Shown one piece after another: positions 36,440-45,554 of a stretch of 64,000 bases of DNA. The DNA lies in contig NZ_FMCS01000003.1 in the NCBI RefSeq assembly GCF_900091435.1, positions 186,001 through 250,000 of the forward strand. Reading direction: 5' to 3'. Position 1 is the first letter of the stretch, and each line of letters begins with the position of its first letter. The DNA is from Micromonospora chaiyaphumensis (GTDB lineage Bacteria; Actinomycetota; Actinomycetes; Mycobacteriales; Micromonosporaceae). The notes beneath the pieces are model-generated. The model was given only the letters and a program-made list of their open reading frames with translations. It was not told the DNA's origin and made no database searches. The position numbers and the translations under genes were made by a program.

Positions 36440-37369
36440 ATGAAAGCATCGCACCGACTTCTCGCCGTGCTCGTTGCCGCCATCTGGGGCGTCAACTTCG
36501 TCGCCATCGAGCTGGGCCTGCGCGACCTGCCGCCGCTCGTGCTGACCGCGCTGCGCTTCGTCGCGGCGGCGGTGCCGCTGGTCTTCCTGGTGCCGCGCCC
36601 CAGCGCCCGGCTCCGCTACGTGGTCGCCTACGGGCTGGTGCTCGGCGTACTGAAGTTCGGCGCGCTGTTCACGGCGCTCGCCGCTGGCATGTCGGCCGGC
36701 CTGGCCTCGCTGGTGCTGCAGGCGCAGGCGCTGATGTCGGTGCTGCTGGCCGCGGCGGTGCTGGGGGAGCGGCCGGGGCGGGCGCAGGTGGCCGGCGTAC
36801 TTGTCGGATCGGTCGGGATCGGTGTGCTGGCGATCGGCAGCGGCGGCCACGCCACGGTGATCGGCTTCGCGCTGACGCTGTTCGCGGCGGCCAGCTGGGC
36901 CGTGGCGAACCTGGTCATGCGAGCCAGCGGCGAGACACGACCGCTCTCGCTGCTGGTCTGGTCGAGCCTGGTGCCACCGATGCCGCTGCTCGGCCTGGCC
37001 GGCGTGGTCGACGGCACGCAGGCGGTGCTGGATGCGATCACCGGGTTGTCCTGGCGCGGACTGCTCGCCGTGGCGTACGTCGCCTACGTGTCGACCCTCG
37101 TCGGCTTCGGGATCTGGAACCGGCTGATCGCCCGGTACTCGATCGCGCGGGTGGCGCCGTTCAGCCTCCTGGTGCCGGTCTTCGGGCTCAGCGCGGCGTG
37201 GCTGCTGCTCGACGAGCCCGTCGGCCCGACGGAGCTGGCCGCAGGCGCCATCATCCTCGCCGGGCTGGCGCTGGTGGTCCGGCGTTCCTCGACGGACCGC
37301 GGCAACGCCACGGCTGCGAGTGGGGGCCGCGAACCCGAATACGCTCCGGCCGCCACTGCCTCTGCATGA
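36440..37369 (+). CDS. EamA/DMT family membrane transporter
   Basis: This is a 309-residue integral membrane protein of about ten spans arranged as two EamA repeats. The first begins 'LLAVLVAAIWGVNFVAIE' and the second 'GFALTLFAAASWAVANLVM'. DMT transporters export metabolites or amino acids. ATG 36440 (M-K-A-S-H-R) gives a normal cytoplasmic N-terminus. The divergent LysR gene probably regulates it by the substrate. The stop TGA (37367-37369) overlaps an ATG at 37366 of the following frame. Confidence 0.88.
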   Translation: MKASHRLLAVLVAAIWGVNFVAIELGLRDLPPLVLTALRFVAAAVPLVFLVPRPSARLRYVVAYGLVLGVLKFGALFTALAAGMSAGLASLVLQAQALMSVLLAAAVLGERPGRAQVAGVLVGSVGIGVLAIGSGGHATVIGFALTLFAAASWAVANLVMRASGETRPLSLLVWSSLVPPMPLLGLAGVVDGTQAVLDAITGLSWRGLLAVAYVAYVSTLVGFGIWNRLIARYSIARVAPFSLLVPVFGLSAAWLLLDEPVGPTELAAGAIILAGLALVVRRSSTDRGNATAASGGREPEYAPAATASA

Positions 37370-37431
37370 GCAATTATCGGTTGTCCCAGCATCGTCGGCT
37401 CAGGCGCCGCTGGGGACCTAAGATCGTCTGC

Positions 37432-38577
37432 GTGCCTGCTGCGTTCGGGCGGTTCCGACCCGTCGGTGACGTCCGGCGAGTCCGGTCCGCTGATGTCGAG
37501 GTGAATTTCGGTGGTGGTCCGAAGCGTCTTGCCCGCTCGACCAGGGTGCTCAACCTGCGCCCAGCCGATGGCCTGGTGCCCGTGGACGGCCAGGTCCACT
37601 GGTCACAACTGGATGCGTTGCCCCAGTGCCTGACGGTCGAGTGGTCTGGTCCAGAGCGCGGGATCATCGAGGCTGTTGCCGCTCGCCCGGGGATCCGGTT
37701 TCTCTACTGGGACGATGCCGTCGGCGACATCGACCTCACCTCGACCAACCTCGGCACCGTTCGTCTGAATGGTGCCGGGCTTCGTAGCGTTCGCCTACCC
37801 AAGTCGGTCGGTACGCTGTTGCTCCGCAGGCCGCCGGCGGCGCTTCGCGTCGAAGCACCGGAAATGGGCCACGGGCTGGACCTCCGGCTGTTCCCGTACA
37901 CGTCAGACCTGGTGGTACCAGACGGTCTGCACCGCACGCGTAAGGTCTGGCTCTGGGTCGGGGGCGAGATGTCGGCCGCCGTGCTGGCCGGCCTGACCGA
38001 CCTGGAGGACCTGAGGCTCACGTTCGGGGAGCCACCCGGTGTCCTGACCGACCTACCCGAGCTAGGCAGGCACCAGCGGCTGCACAGCCTCCAGCTTGAC
38101 GACGCCTACGGCTTGGACCCGGAAAACCTGCCGGAGTTGCCATCGTTGCGGCACCTCACGCTCAACGGAACCAGACGCGCAACGGCCACCGCGGTGAAGG
38201 CACGTTTGAAGGGCGGCGCGGTCACCGTGTCGGTCAACGGAGCGAAATCGGAGGCCTGGCTCGCCGCCCACATGGACAACCCGTTCCGCGACTGGGTAGA
38301 GGACTCCGAGGCATTCGGTCAGGCCGCCTGCGCGGCCTACAACCGGGCACGGCGGGCCGTCGACGCCATCGCACCCGAAGCACCCGATCGGCTGGACGCA
38401 GCCGAACGTGCTCTGCGCGGCCTCGTCGCCGAGCTCAACGTGGCCGACGACGAGCACGGCCTGATCGACACGAATTACCGGGAGCAGGCCTGGGCCGTCT
38501 TCTGTGACCTGGCCAAACGCCTGTGTGTACCCGAGACTCAGGTCACCAGTTGGTTTGACGAGGGTCGACGCTTCTGA
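37432..38577 (+). CDS. Leucine-rich-repeat-like hypothetical protein
   Basis: This is a 381-residue protein whose middle shows irregular leucine-rich repeats ('LTDLEDLRLTFGEPPGVL', 'LPELPSLRHLTLNGTR'). The C-terminus is helical and charged ('FGQAACAAYNRARRAVDAI'). No signal peptide or membrane span is seen, so it is a cytosolic binding scaffold. GTG 37432 (V-P-A-A-F-G-R-F) is my choice. An ATG at 37366 overlapping the EamA stop would add 22 basic residues and couple the two genes. The function is unknown. Confidence 0.6.
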   Translation: MPAAFGRFRPVGDVRRVRSADVEVNFGGGPKRLARSTRVLNLRPADGLVPVDGQVHWSQLDALPQCLTVEWSGPERGIIEAVAARPGIRFLYWDDAVGDIDLTSTNLGTVRLNGAGLRSVRLPKSVGTLLLRRPPAALRVEAPEMGHGLDLRLFPYTSDLVVPDGLHRTRKVWLWVGGEMSAAVLAGLTDLEDLRLTFGEPPGVLTDLPELGRHQRLHSLQLDDAYGLDPENLPELPSLRHLTLNGTRRATATAVKARLKGGAVTVSVNGAKSEAWLAAHMDNPFRDWVEDSEAFGQAACAAYNRARRAVDAIAPEAPDRLDAAERALRGLVAELNVADDEHGLIDTNYREQAWAVFCDLAKRLCVPETQVTSWFDEGRRF

Positions 38578-38739
38578 AGTCCGACGGACTCGCTGGCTGG
38601 CGCCGGCCCTGTGCTCCACCGCGCTTCCGCCAGCCGATAGGCATCCTTGGAGCACGCTATGAGGACCGACCATCGGCCGGCTGACCGGGCTGTGACTCGG
38701 CCGGCGCCGGGGCCAGGCCGACGGTGAGGCCGGGGCTGA

Positions 38740-38761
38740 CCGACACCGGCGTCGGTGTCGG
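38740..38761. promoter_or_regulatory. Perfect inverted repeat upstream of the DUF1963 gene
   Basis: CCGACACC and GGTGTCGG flank a six-base spacer. The element ends 10 bases before a CATGAT -10-like hexamer (38772-38777) and 23 bases before the start codon. It could be an operator or a stem-loop. Confidence 0.35.
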
Positions 38762-38784
38762 CGTGCGGTGGCATGATGCTCGGC

Positions 38785-39645
38785 ATGACCAGCCAGACCG
38801 ATCTTGCTGCGGCGGCCCGTGAACACCTGCCGGCAGACGTCGCCGACACGTGGTTGTCGCTGCTGCGGCCGGGAATTCGGCTGATCAACGCCGACGACGG
38901 CGACGGGCCTGCGGTCGGATACCTGGGCGGTGAGCCCCAGCTGCCCGACGACGTGGCGTGGCCGGTCTGGGAGGGGCATGGGCCGTTGAGCTTCATCGCC
39001 TCCGTCGACTGCGCCGCGCTGCCACGGGTGGTCACCGAATTGGGGCTGCCGATCGACGGCCGGCTTCTGTTCTTCTACTTCGACGGCCAGTACGACGACG
39101 GTGAGGCGATGGTCTTCGCCAGCGATCCCAAGTCTCAGGCCGGCGCCCGCGTCCTGTACGTGCCTGCAGGCCGAGCCAGTGCGCAGCGGTCGACTCCCGA
39201 GGGCATCGAACCCTACAAGCGCCTCCGGCTCGCCTCGCGTGCGGTGTCGACGCCACCCTCGTACGACCATCCCGTGCTGCACGACGCGTTCGGGGCCGGG
39301 TTCACCCAGGTGGCAGAACCAGAGCATCCGCTCCGAGGCAGGGAGTTCTGTTCGGCAATCAGCTGTGGCGAGGGCCCGCTGCACCAGCTCGGCGGATACG
39401 CCTACCCGGTGCAGGGCGATGTCGAGTACGAGGTCGCGCAGGCGGCACTGGGTGGCAACGTCGGCTGGCGAGACCCCACACTCGCCTCCGAGGCCGGCCA
39501 ATGGCTGCTGCTGGCCCAGTTCGACAGCGACGACAACGCGAACATGATGTGGGGCGATGTCGGCATGCTCTACTGGCTCATCCGGCCCGACGACCTCGCT
39601 GCCCGGCGATTCGACCGAGCCATGTTCACCTGGCAGTGCTGCTGA
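38785..39645 (+). CDS. DUF1963 (YwqG-like) protein
   Basis: This is a 286-residue soluble protein of the YwqG/DUF1963 family. It has 'SLLRPGIRLINADDGDGPAVGYLGGEPQLPDDVAWPVWEGHGPL' (here split near residues 22-64), then 'FIASVDCAAL', and near the end 'WLLLAQFDSDDNANMMWGDVGMLYWLI', all hallmark segments. The family role is unknown; members occur with immunity-like and stress genes. ATG 38785 lies seven bases after the CATGAT hexamer, so it is probably leaderless. Confidence 0.85.
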   Translation: MTSQTDLAAAAREHLPADVADTWLSLLRPGIRLINADDGDGPAVGYLGGEPQLPDDVAWPVWEGHGPLSFIASVDCAALPRVVTELGLPIDGRLLFFYFDGQYDDGEAMVFASDPKSQAGARVLYVPAGRASAQRSTPEGIEPYKRLRLASRAVSTPPSYDHPVLHDAFGAGFTQVAEPEHPLRGREFCSAISCGEGPLHQLGGYAYPVQGDVEYEVAQAALGGNVGWRDPTLASEAGQWLLLAQFDSDDNANMMWGDVGMLYWLIRPDDLAARRFDRAMFTWQCC

Positions 39646-39719
39646 CCGCGGTCTGCGGGAGGTCCGTGCACTCGACCTCGACCAGCCGTTGCCGCAAGAT
39701 GTGCGATGAGCGTCTGCAC

Positions 39720-39923
39720 ATGGGGGATGACGTCATTCTGCGGCTCGGCCGCGCAACCGCCGAGGATCTGTGCGTCGCTCTGTTCGAGGTCGGAGAGCAT
39801 ATCGCGGCCGGCGCGGCCATCACTCCGCCCACCGCCGAGGAGGTCGAGCGCCTGGGCACCCTTCTGCGAGACCTGGGCCACGCCCTCGGCCGTTGTTGCT
39901 CTCCCTACTGCGACCATCTCTAG
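39720..39923 (+). CDS. Small hypothetical protein
   Basis: A 67-residue acidic, helical small protein (M-G-D-D-V-I-L-R-L-G-R...). It ends in a Cys-rich 'GRCCSPYCDHL' tail that may bind metal. An earlier in-frame ATG at 39699 would give 74 residues. Composition is protein-like on this strand, and it sits 74 bases after the DUF1963 gene. I do not recognise the family, and its reality rests on codon bias and position only. Confidence 0.45.
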   Translation: MGDDVILRLGRATAEDLCVALFEVGEHIAAGAAITPPTAEEVERLGTLLRDLGHALGRCCSPYCDHL

Positions 39924-39971
39924 TCGGCAGGGGATCGGGCGTGCTCAGCGGCAGATCCGGGCGTTGCGAGT

Positions 39972-40439
39972 TCAGCTGATGCGCTCGGCGAGGGAGACGA
40001 TGATCCCCTCGGGCCCCCGGACGTAGGCCATCCGCCAAGCGCCCTCGTACTCGCCGATGCCACCGACCAGCCCGTAGCCCTCGCTCGCTGCCCAATCGAC
40101 AGCGGCCTGCAAGTCGTTGACCTCGAAGGAGACGTTTCGCAACCCCAGCTCGTTGGCCATGGCTGCCGGCGAGCCCGGCACGGAGTCGGGCCGCACGAAG
40201 CGCGCGAGCTCCAGGCGGGCACCGTCGGGCGACTTCAGCATGACGATCTCGGTGCGGGAGTCCGGAATGCCGCAGACCGTCTCCAAGAACTCGCCCTCGA
40301 CGAACGTCCTGCCCTCGACCTCCAAGCCGAGCGCCACGAAGAAAGCGGTCACGGCATCGAGGTCTGCGACGGTGATGCCGATGTGGTCGAAGCGCCGAAC
40401 ATATGACATGGACCGTGCTCCCGTCGTCGTATCGGACAT
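39972..40439 (-). CDS. VOC family protein (methylmalonyl-CoA epimerase-like)
   Basis: The 155-residue protein contains 'FDHIGITVADLDAVTAFFVALGLEVEGR' (about residues 16-43), an epimerase/glyoxalase-like opening with the metal-ligand His. A second module ends in 'AYVRGPEGIIVSLAERIS', where the ligand Glu is expected. It may act on a dicarbonyl or CoA substrate. ATG 40439 (M-S-D-T-T-T) is chosen over 40466. It is convergent to the small upstream gene. Confidence 0.8.
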   Translation of the reverse strand: MSDTTTGARSMSYVRRFDHIGITVADLDAVTAFFVALGLEVEGRTFVEGEFLETVCGIPDSRTEIVMLKSPDGARLELARFVRPDSVPGSPAAMANELGLRNVSFEVNDLQAAVDWAASEGYGLVGGIGEYEGAWRMAYVRGPEGIIVSLAERIS

Positions 40440-40595
40440 GTTTCTGCCACGGCCTGCGGCGTTCACAGTACCGAGGTCAACCGAGGCGGCCGGTCATCAC
40501 CGTGCGAACGTCCACAACTCGCCATGACCGCGCGCTACGTGGCGGATCCGTCCGGCCTTCCCTTCGAGCGGGTTGGCCGGCGGCAGGCTGCGTGG

Positions 40596-41564
40596 TCAGA
40601 GCAGCGGGACTTGGCCCGGCAGCGGGTCATCGTCGAGGCGGCCGTCGAGTTGCCAGAGCCGGAGTTGGTCCTGCTGATGGTGGCGGGTGAGCCATCGGCC
40701 TGGCTGCTGACTGGGGTGGATGGCGCCGGATCTGTAGGGGTGCGGGTACCGCACCTGGGAGCGGCACCTGAGGCCGCGCGCCGACAGCAGTAGATGGTCC
40801 TCGGCGTCGTCGGGCAGGTCTGCGGTGCTGACGTCGATCAGGATCAGTTCGTCGGTGACGAACACCGCCCGGTCCAAGTATCGCCAGCTCGCGGGGCCTG
40901 GTGGCATGTCCGGCAGGTCTTCGAGGTGTCCCTCCACGATCATGGTGCCGGTGGTGAGGTCGCGGACGGACAGGAAGCCGTCGGGTGCCATGGTCAGATA
41001 GTGGTCGCCTGCCGGGCTGAAACCGGCGAGGTCGTCACCGGTCAACGGTCTCAGCGCGATGTGTTCGGCGTCCAGGCCGACGAGCATGGCGGGTGACGGG
41101 TCAGGATGGAACAGCGTCAAGCCGGTCCAGGTGTCGACGGGGCGGTGCACGAACATGGCAGCCTCGGGGCCGGGCAGCGGCGTGCGATGGATCTCCTTGC
41201 CGGTCGTGGCGTCGATGGCGACGAGTTCCTTGGTGTCGGTCAGACGGACCCAGAGGACGTGCTCGCCGTCCAGGTGGAAGCCGGCGTCGGCGCTGCCGCC
41301 GAGCCGATCCCAGTCGCTGCGCCAATGAATTCCGCCTCGGTGGTCAAGAACGATGATCTGATGCTTATCGCCCGCCGCGACGAGTTGGCCAGTGGCAGCG
41401 ACGTTCATCTGCGGGTCGTCAAGGGGGACCGCAACTCGCCCCACGCGACGCAGTTCATGGTCGAACAGGTTCACGGTGGCGCTGTTGGGCTCGGTGACCA
41501 CCCAGCCAAGGCTCGTTGCCTGCGTGACATGCTGAATGCCGGGCAGCCACACCTGGTTGATCAA
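40596..41564 (-). CDS. Hypothetical beta-propeller-like protein, possibly 5'-truncated
   Basis: This 322-residue protein has repeating strand pairs in the style of PQQ/WD beta-propellers ('QLVAAGDKHQIIVLDHRGG', 'KELVAIDATTGKEIHRTPL', 'YLTMAPDGFLSVRDLTTG'). The only usable start is TTG at 41564; the frame stays open for 12 codons upstream with no ATG or GTG and then closes. The next upstream sequence is the broken end of an MFS gene. The N-terminus may therefore have been lost or altered at that junction. No signal peptide is visible. The function is unknown. Confidence 0.55.
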   Translation of the reverse strand: MINQVWLPGIQHVTQATSLGWVVTEPNSATVNLFDHELRRVGRVAVPLDDPQMNVAATGQLVAAGDKHQIIVLDHRGGIHWRSDWDRLGGSADAGFHLDGEHVLWVRLTDTKELVAIDATTGKEIHRTPLPGPEAAMFVHRPVDTWTGLTLFHPDPSPAMLVGLDAEHIALRPLTGDDLAGFSPAGDHYLTMAPDGFLSVRDLTTGTMIVEGHLEDLPDMPPGPASWRYLDRAVFVTDELILIDVSTADLPDDAEDHLLLSARGLRCRSQVRYPHPYRSGAIHPSQQPGRWLTRHHQQDQLRLWQLDGRLDDDPLPGQVPLL

Positions 41565-41712
41565 GCGGGGTTGCGTCGCAGCAGCATAGAGCCGATTTCG
41601 ACGAAGCCATCAGGGGTTGCCTGCGCGGATCGCGGCTACCTGTTGACTGGTGGTACGACGCAGCCCGGCCAGGCTTGGTCGAGGTGATCGGTGGGGTCGC
41701 TCTCATCGCGGC

Positions 41713-42622
41713 TGCCCACGGCTGTTCCACGCCCTCGCCGGTGCGTGCGCGGGTACGAGCACCGTGGTTAACGCGTACATCGCGGACGTCACGGAACCCG
41801 AGTCGCGGGCCCGCGCGTACGGGCTGATCGGCGCAGCGTTCGGGCTCGGCTTCGTCGCCGGCCCGACCATCGGCGGCCTGCTCGGCGCCGTCGACGTACG
41901 CCTGCCGTTCTTCGCCGCGGCCGCGCTGTCCTTCGCGAACGTCGCCTACGGCTGGTTCGTCCTGCCCGAGTCGCGGCCCGGCGACCGAACGACCCCGCTG
42001 ACCCTGCGGCTGGCGAACCCGGTCGGCTCCCTCGCCGCCGTCCTGCGCCGGCCGGTACTGGGGCGGCTCGCGTACGCCCGCTTCTGCGCCGACGTCGCCC
42101 GCATGACCCACCAGTCGATCTGGGCGTTCTTCCTCACGTACCAGTTCGCTTGGAGCACCGCACACATCGGCGTCGTGATGGCGGCGGGCGCGCTCGCCGG
42201 CGCGGTCTTCCAAGCCCGGGCCGTCGGCCCGGTCGTCCGCCTGCTCGGCGGCAAGCCTGCCGCGGTGGCCGGCGGCCTGCTCGGCGCCGCGTCGCTGGTA
42301 GGTACCGCGTTCGGGTCCGTGCCGTGGATGCTCTACCTCCTACAGATGGTCGGCGTGCTCGGCGCGGTCGGCGGTGCGGCCGCGCAGTCATGGATCTCTC
42401 GCAGCGTCCGGCCCGACGAGCAGGGGCCCATGCAGGGTCGCGCTGACCGGAATCGGTGCCGTTGCGGAGACCGCGGTGCCGCTTGCGGCCGGCGCGGCGT
42501 TCGGGTGGTCGCTGGCGTACGCATCACCGGGTTTGGTCTTCGTCGGTGCGGCCGCTTTCAGGGCCGTGTCGGCGCTCCTGCTGGCCGCAACGCCCGGTGT
42601 CCGGACAGTACCGCTCAGATAA
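41713..42622 (+). pseudogene. MFS drug-efflux transporter gene, N-terminally truncated and frameshifted
   Basis: The frame encodes most of a TetA-like 12-span MFS protein, beginning inside the motif 'RLFHALAGACAG' (usual 'GRxxAGxxGA') and 'AYIADVTEPESRARAYGLIG'. About 90-100 N-terminal residues are missing. At about 42432 the reading frame shifts: 'DEQGPMQG' continues only in another frame as 'ALTGIGAVAETAVPLAAG', which runs to the TAA at 42622. Two independent lesions make it a pseudogene. It lies in a scarred part of the window. Confidence 0.75.
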
Positions 42623-42882
42623 ACCGTCGCGGCCAATGCGCCCGTCTCGGGCTGCACAGGATCTCGAGACGAGCGCCCGGACGACCACAAAGCATGGCCA
42701 CTCGACGCACTCTTCTCGGCAGTTCAGGATGCCCGCTCGACTCAGAGGCCAGGTACCGAGCGTGATCGCCTCGCTCGGCGAGCACGCGCGGGTCGCGGCA
42801 TGAGCGGACGTTCGGCGGGCGACACAGCGCGCGTCGCGTCGCCGGAGCTGGATCGTCCGCGACCGCTCGTACCATGGCCGGC

Positions 42883-43239
42883 ATGGCCATCGCTCGCTTT
42901 CCCAGCATCGTCATCGACTGTCCGGATCCTGGTGCACTCGCAACGTTCTACGGCACAATGCTGGATTGGAAGGTTGACGTCTCGTCGGACTGGGCCGAGG
43001 TCCGCGCGGAGTACGGTCAGTGCATCTCCTTCCAGCAGGTAGCTGGGTACAGGCCGCCGGTGTGGCCAACCCAGGAGCTTCCCCAGCAGATGCACCTCGA
43101 TGTGATCGTTGACGACCTCGACGCCGCCGAGGCGGCAGTGCTCGATCTCGGCGCAACCAAACACCCGCACCAACCTGGTACCTCCTTCCGGGTCTTCCTC
43201 GACCCGGCAGGTCACCCCTTCTGCCTCTGTGTGAACTGA
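42883..43239 (+). CDS. VOC family protein
   Basis: A 118-residue VOC protein. It begins 'MAIARFPSIVIDCPDPGALA', followed by 'FYGTMLDWKV', and ends 'FRVFLDPAGHPFCLCVN', the standard signature. The metal ligands are not obvious at all positions, so it could be a binding protein rather than an enzyme. TACCAT at 42870-42875 lies seven bases before ATG 42883, indicating a leaderless transcript from this ATG and not from the one at 42874. Confidence 0.82.
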   Translation: MAIARFPSIVIDCPDPGALATFYGTMLDWKVDVSSDWAEVRAEYGQCISFQQVAGYRPPVWPTQELPQQMHLDVIVDDLDAAEAAVLDLGATKHPHQPGTSFRVFLDPAGHPFCLCVN

Positions 43240-43489
43240 TCCGGGCGGGCGGCCCAATCCTCAAACACAACAAGCCCAGGACGCCTTGGCGCAGTGTCCA
43301 CGCTCATCGGCACGACCGGGTGTCGGCTCCATCCGCCGGCTGTCACGCGCGGTCGCCGTCAGATCCGGACGTGGAAATAGATCATGATCGTGTTGATATG
43401 CCGAGGTCTGACGCGCTGTTAAAGTCTGGCCTGATTCAGACCGGTCGGACGTCAAGGACGTGCAGCTACAAGCGCGGTCCCTGGCTTGT

Positions 43490-45130
43490 TCAACCGTGGT
43501 GCACGAGTGGTGCGGCGTCACCCTGGAGGGCGGCCGTCAACTGATCCAAGCCCAGCGAACCCAGCTCCAGCGCCTGCCGATGGAATGCGCGCCGGTCGCC
43601 GGGGAAGGACGAGCGGCCCGCCAGCCACACGCGCTCACCCACCTTGTAGGCCAGGGCCTGCCCCGGCCGGCCCAGGTAACGCGCGAGTTCGGCGGACGCG
43701 TACGGCCCCTGGTGACAGCGGTCCCGCAGCAGTTCCAGCGCAGCATTCGGCGTCCACGATGCTCTGTCACCAGACGGCATTGGCAATCGCAGGTGCAGGC
43801 CGATGTCGAGCACGACCCGGGCTGCCCGCAGCAGCTGCATGTATAGATATCCCAGTCGAGCACCGGGCTGCTCGTAGAGCCCGACCTCGTCCATCAACCG
43901 CTCGGCGTACAGGGCCCAGCCCTCCTGGCTGCCGCAGAGGCCGCCGAGCAGGTTAAGCCGCTGCCCGAGGCCTCCCCGGCAGACCTCGGAGCCGAGGTGG
44001 AGGTGGTGGCCGGGGACGCCCTCGTGATAGGCGGTGCTGTAGGCGTACCAGGTGGGGAAGGTCGTCGCGTCCTGGGGGAGGGACCACCAGACCCGGCCCG
44101 GCCGCGTCAGGTCCCGCGACGGCCCGGTGTAGGCAATGCCGGACGACGTGGTCAACCGCGACTCGATGCGCCGCAGCGGGGCGGGGATGTCGAAGTACAC
44201 GCCGTCCAGCCGCTCGGTGGTGGCCTCCAACAGCTCCTGCAGCCACGCGGCGAACGCCTCCCTGCTGTGCAGCGTGCCGGGCGCGTCGGGGCCGGCGAGC
44301 CGCGCGAGCACCTCTGGCACGCTCCCGCCCAGGGCCTTCGCTTCCGCGATCAGCTCTGCCTCCGTCGCTCGGAACTCGTCCCAGCCCCAGTCGTACAGCT
44401 CGCGCAGGTCAGGCTGGGCCGCGAGGAAGGTGCGCACCCAGAGTGCGTACCGCTGCTGGCCGAACGCTTCCTCCTCAACGGCCCGCGGTGCCAGGTCCGC
44501 GGTCAGCATCTCGGCCAGTTTCTGGTAAGCCTCTCGCGAGCCCGTCGCCGCGGCCTGCAACGAGGCCCGCTGACGCCCCTCGCCGTAGCGATCCACCAGG
44601 GCGACATCGTCGTCGATCCAGTTGCGGCAGCGCTGGATGACGAGCTCCACCTGACGCCGCGCCGGCACATTGCCGCGCTCCGCGGCGAGCAGGAGGCTGC
44701 GGGCGTACCCGTCCAGGGCCGCGGGGATCGCGGCCAGGCGTGCGCCGACACGAGCCCAGCCCTCCTCGAAGGCCGCGCCCTCGGCGCCGTCGGCGGGAAC
44801 CGCGGCCTCGACGGCCTGGCGGATGAGCTGGAGCGGACCGGTGGCCGCCGCGTGCAGTTCGCGCAGGTCCTCCCCGGCGTCGTGGAAGGCGATACGCGTG
44901 TGCAGCCGTTCGGCGAGGTGGGCGTGCAGCGGGGTCGCGGCCGGCAGTGCGTCACCCAAGGCCTCTAGCTCGCGCAGAGCGCGGGCTGCGAGGTCGGCGC
45001 GGGCCTGGTGGCCCTCCGGGCCGTAGTCGGTAAGCCCGTCGACATCCTGCTCGCCACACTCGACGACCGCTGTGCAGGGGTCGAGGCCGGCCATGTCGCA
45101 CAGGAGCCGATCCGCGAAGTCCTCGATCAC
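43490..45130 (-). CDS. DUF885 family protein
   Basis: This is a 546-residue soluble protein of the DUF885 family, related to zinc-dependent M32-like peptidases. The segment 'TAYHEGVPGHHLHLGSEV' contains an H-E-x-x-x-x-x-H motif typical of the family's presumed metal site, and 'GWALYAERLMDEVGLYE' follows as expected. It may be a carboxypeptidase-like enzyme; activity is unproven. GTG 45130 is chosen because a related start region at 35.0 kb has ATG at the same position. An upstream ATG region would add 33 residues. Confidence 0.8.
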   Translation of the reverse strand: MIEDFADRLLCDMAGLDPCTAVVECGEQDVDGLTDYGPEGHQARADLAARALRELEALGDALPAATPLHAHLAERLHTRIAFHDAGEDLRELHAAATGPLQLIRQAVEAAVPADGAEGAAFEEGWARVGARLAAIPAALDGYARSLLLAAERGNVPARRQVELVIQRCRNWIDDDVALVDRYGEGRQRASLQAAATGSREAYQKLAEMLTADLAPRAVEEEAFGQQRYALWVRTFLAAQPDLRELYDWGWDEFRATEAELIAEAKALGGSVPEVLARLAGPDAPGTLHSREAFAAWLQELLEATTERLDGVYFDIPAPLRRIESRLTTSSGIAYTGPSRDLTRPGRVWWSLPQDATTFPTWYAYSTAYHEGVPGHHLHLGSEVCRGGLGQRLNLLGGLCGSQEGWALYAERLMDEVGLYEQPGARLGYLYMQLLRAARVVLDIGLHLRLPMPSGDRASWTPNAALELLRDRCHQGPYASAELARYLGRPGQALAYKVGERVWLAGRSSFPGDRRAFHRQALELGSLGLDQLTAALQGDAAPLVHHG

Positions 45131-45219
45131 GGGAGCAATGCTAGGGCCTTCCGTAGCCGCCGTGGTGCGAGCCTGCATCGATCGCGGTAAGCGGTTCAGA
45201 CCCATTTGAAAACTTCCGT

Positions 45220-45260
45220 TCATCGGCACGAGCGGACGCTGACCGGTGCGCGGTCAGCGG
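45220..45260 (+). repeat. Dispersed stem-loop repeat, copy 1
   Basis: A 41-base element with 88 percent identity to 51056-51096. Both contain CGCTGACC and GGTCAGCG arms around a seven-base loop that varies. It lies between the DUF885 gene start and the GNAT fragment. Confidence 0.6.
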
Positions 45261-45300
45261 CAGGTCGGGGCGCCGGCCGCGGCAACGGTCTGAGTCTTGG

Positions 45301-45541
45301 TCAATCGAGCGATTTACGCACGATCTCGATGTCGTAGATGAACGCGCAGTCGGGCGCGCCGCGTGGATGCGTCAGGCCCAGCCACGACACACCTACATGG
45401 CTGCCGTCGGGAAGCATGGCCCTCAAGAACAGCATTCCGGCAGTCGCAAATCCGTTCGGCAGCAGGACGTCGTTTGCCTTAGTGGCCAACTCGAGGGCCT
45501 CGTCCGCCGGCCAGTTTCCGGCTGTTACCTGCTCGCGATCT
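45301..45541 (-). pseudogene. Partial duplicate of the GNAT gene with internal deletion
   Basis: The sequence is nearly identical to the intact GNAT gene at 4.3-4.8 kb. It encodes 'GNWPADEALELATKANDVLL' through 'CAFIYDIEI', but then jumps directly to 'RKSLD', deleting about 170 bases that encode the acetyl-CoA loop and the C-terminal helix. The N-terminal 20 residues are also missing. The homology continues about 35-40 bases into the 3' flank. It cannot make a working acetyltransferase. Confidence 0.8.
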
Positions 45542-45554
45542 GCCGTTGGCGGCG

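Noticed and set aside
36388..37365. A 729-residue reading of the frame that ends at 38577
   Set aside because: The part overlapping the EamA gene is out of frame with the transporter and Arg/Gly-rich. Only the part after 37366 looks like protein.
40524..40793. An 89-residue plus-strand frame
   Set aside because: It overlaps antisense to the end of the propeller-like gene. It has no independent support.
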